From positions 1-7,025 of the forward strand of contig JANWIS010000037.1 of NCBI GenBank assembly GCA_025449775.1: a DNA stretch of 7,025 nucleotides, given 5' to 3'. Within the stretch, counting starts at the first letter, position 1; every line of letters begins with the position of its first letter. The stretch is from Ignavibacteriaceae bacterium. Lineage in GTDB: Bacteria; Bacteroidota; Ignavibacteria; Ignavibacteriales; Ignavibacteriaceae. A program made the translations under genes and the position numbers. This document shows positions 6,487 to 7,025 of this stretch, piece after piece. The notes under the pieces were generated by a model that was given only the letters and a program-made list of their open reading frames with translations, searched no databases and was not told where the DNA came from.

Positions 6487-6498
6487 AATCTGCAGATT
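6487..6498. promoter_or_regulatory. Perfect 12-bp palindrome in the divergent promoter region (possible operator)
   Basis: AATCTGCAGATT is its own reverse complement and lies in the 170-bp gap between the divergently transcribed regulator (start 6431) and lipoprotein (start 6602) genes, 56 bp upstream of the first and 103 bp upstream of the second. The position suits a dimeric regulator acting on either gene, but only one copy is seen. Confidence 0.35.
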
Positions 6499-6557
6499 TA
6501 ATATGAAAACATTGTTAAAAATGAAATTCAAGCATCAGAATAACTAAAAATATTTTG

Positions 6558-6565
6558 TAATTTTG
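6558..6565 (+). promoter_or_regulatory. Putative -7 promoter element of the right-edge lipoprotein gene (TAnnTTTG)
   Basis: TAATTTTG matches the Bacteroidetes -7 box TAnnTTTG exactly and ends 36 bases before the lipoprotein ATG. As at ychF it is followed by GC (TTTGGC). No clear -33 element is visible upstream. Confidence 0.45.
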
Positions 6566-6601
6566 GCTGTGAAATTCACCAAGATTATTCAAAGGGATTA
6601 A

Positions 6602-7025
6602 ATGAAATTAAACAAGATTTTTTTATTCCTGCTTACATTGCCCATAATATTTACAGGCTGTTTTCAGGTAGAAACAAATTTACGGGTAAATAAAGATGGA
6701 AGCGGTTCAATAAGTGAAAAAGTTTTAATGAGCAAAGCTGTTGTTGATATGATCAGAGAATTTGCACAATCTTTTCAGGATACAACTTCTGAGGAAGAAT
6801 TTTCTCTGTTCACTGAAAATGAAATCAGGACCGATGCAGAAGGATATGGTGAAAATGTTGAATATGTTTCTCATGAATTTATTAGCAATGAAGAATGGGA
6901 AGGTTATACAGCTGTTTACTCTTTCAGTGATGTTACAAAAATAAAACTCACGCCAGACAGTCATACCAAAGTTGAAGTTGAAATGGACGAGGAATCCCCA
7001 GAAGAAAAAGAACACTACTTCTTTA
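6602..7025 (+). CDS. Lipoprotein, N-terminal part (runs off the right edge)
   Basis: An open frame of 141 codons with no stop before the window ends. Residues 1-19 (MKLNKIFLFLLTLPIIFTG) form a lipoprotein signal peptide with lipobox F-T-G-Cys20, preceded by the charged KLNK. The mature part starts FQVETNLRVNKDGSGSISEK: the pattern 'Cys-x-x-x-[ED]-x-x-[LV]-x-V-x-x-DGSG-x-[IV]-x-E' at the start of lipoproteins is recurrent in DUF3153/LppM-like and related bacterial surface proteins, as an edge strand and turn of a beta-rich domain. I recognise this as a pattern only, and no function follows. The visible remainder is acidic (many Glu/Asp, net negative), with VYSFSDVTKIKL and KVEVEMDEE as further strand-like segments. 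AAAGGGA (6591-6597), four bases before the ATG, is a plausible weak ribosome site. The gene is divergent from the sigma-54 activator, so it might share control with it. Confidence 0.85.
   Translation, partial: MKLNKIFLFLLTLPIIFTGCFQVETNLRVNKDGSGSISEKVLMSKAVVDMIREFAQSFQDTTSEEEFSLFTENEIRTDAEGYGENVEYVSHEFISNEEWEGYTAVYSFSDVTKIKLTPDSHTKVEVEMDEESPEEKEHYFF

Noticed and set aside
6725..7015. 96-codon minus-strand frame at the right edge
   Set aside because: It is antisense to the lipoprotein frame, which has a signal peptide, lipobox, ribosome site and promoter box; the shadow is Phe-rich and has no such support.

Overview
The window is AT-rich (roughly one third G+C by eye) bacterial chromosome that looks like the Bacteroidetes/Chlorobi/Ignavibacteria group. 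The reasons are the start regions (several genes lack a Shine-Dalgarno and sit behind perfect TAnnTTTG boxes, the -7 element known from Bacteroidetes), the protein sequences, and a large sigma-54 activator of a kind I associate with Ignavibacteria-like genomes. The phylum-level call is an inference; Ignavibacteriales is my best guess. There is no tRNA, rRNA, CRISPR array, insertion sequence or phage signal.

Layout, left to right. Positions 1-155 (minus) hold the first 51 codons of an M48-type metallopeptidase lipoprotein that runs off the left edge. It is divergent from a YchF-family P-loop NTPase (254-1336, plus) whose switch II region departs from the family pattern. A strong bidirectional terminator (about 1358-1392) separates YchF from a small two-helix membrane protein (1407-1667, minus). 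A 149-bp gap follows, then a four-helix membrane-anchored metallophosphoesterase (1817-2959, plus). It converges, with only 22 bp between stops, on a secreted, probably outer-membrane protein with an odd Trp/Asp-rich N-terminus (2982-3863, minus). Upstream of that on the same strand is the most notable gene: an 815-residue membrane-bound regulator (3984-6431) with an extracytoplasmic CHASE2 sensor, four membrane helices, a coiled coil, a complete sigma-54-activating AAA+ domain and an unusual C-terminal region in place of a classical Fis helix-turn-helix. It starts with TTG. At the right edge, divergent from the regulator, a lipoprotein (6602 onward) runs out of the window.

Functionally the window is mostly cell-envelope: two lipoproteins, a membrane phosphoesterase, a small membrane protein, an outer-membrane-type protein and a transmembrane transcription activator. 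The regulator and the Trp/Asp-rich protein lie on the same strand 120 bp apart, and the regulator and the right-edge lipoprotein share a 170-bp divergent promoter region containing a 12-bp perfect palindrome. These neighbours are the natural first candidates for genes under its control, but no convincing sigma-54 promoter (GG-N10-GC) was found in the gaps. Every gap between genes is under 300 bases.
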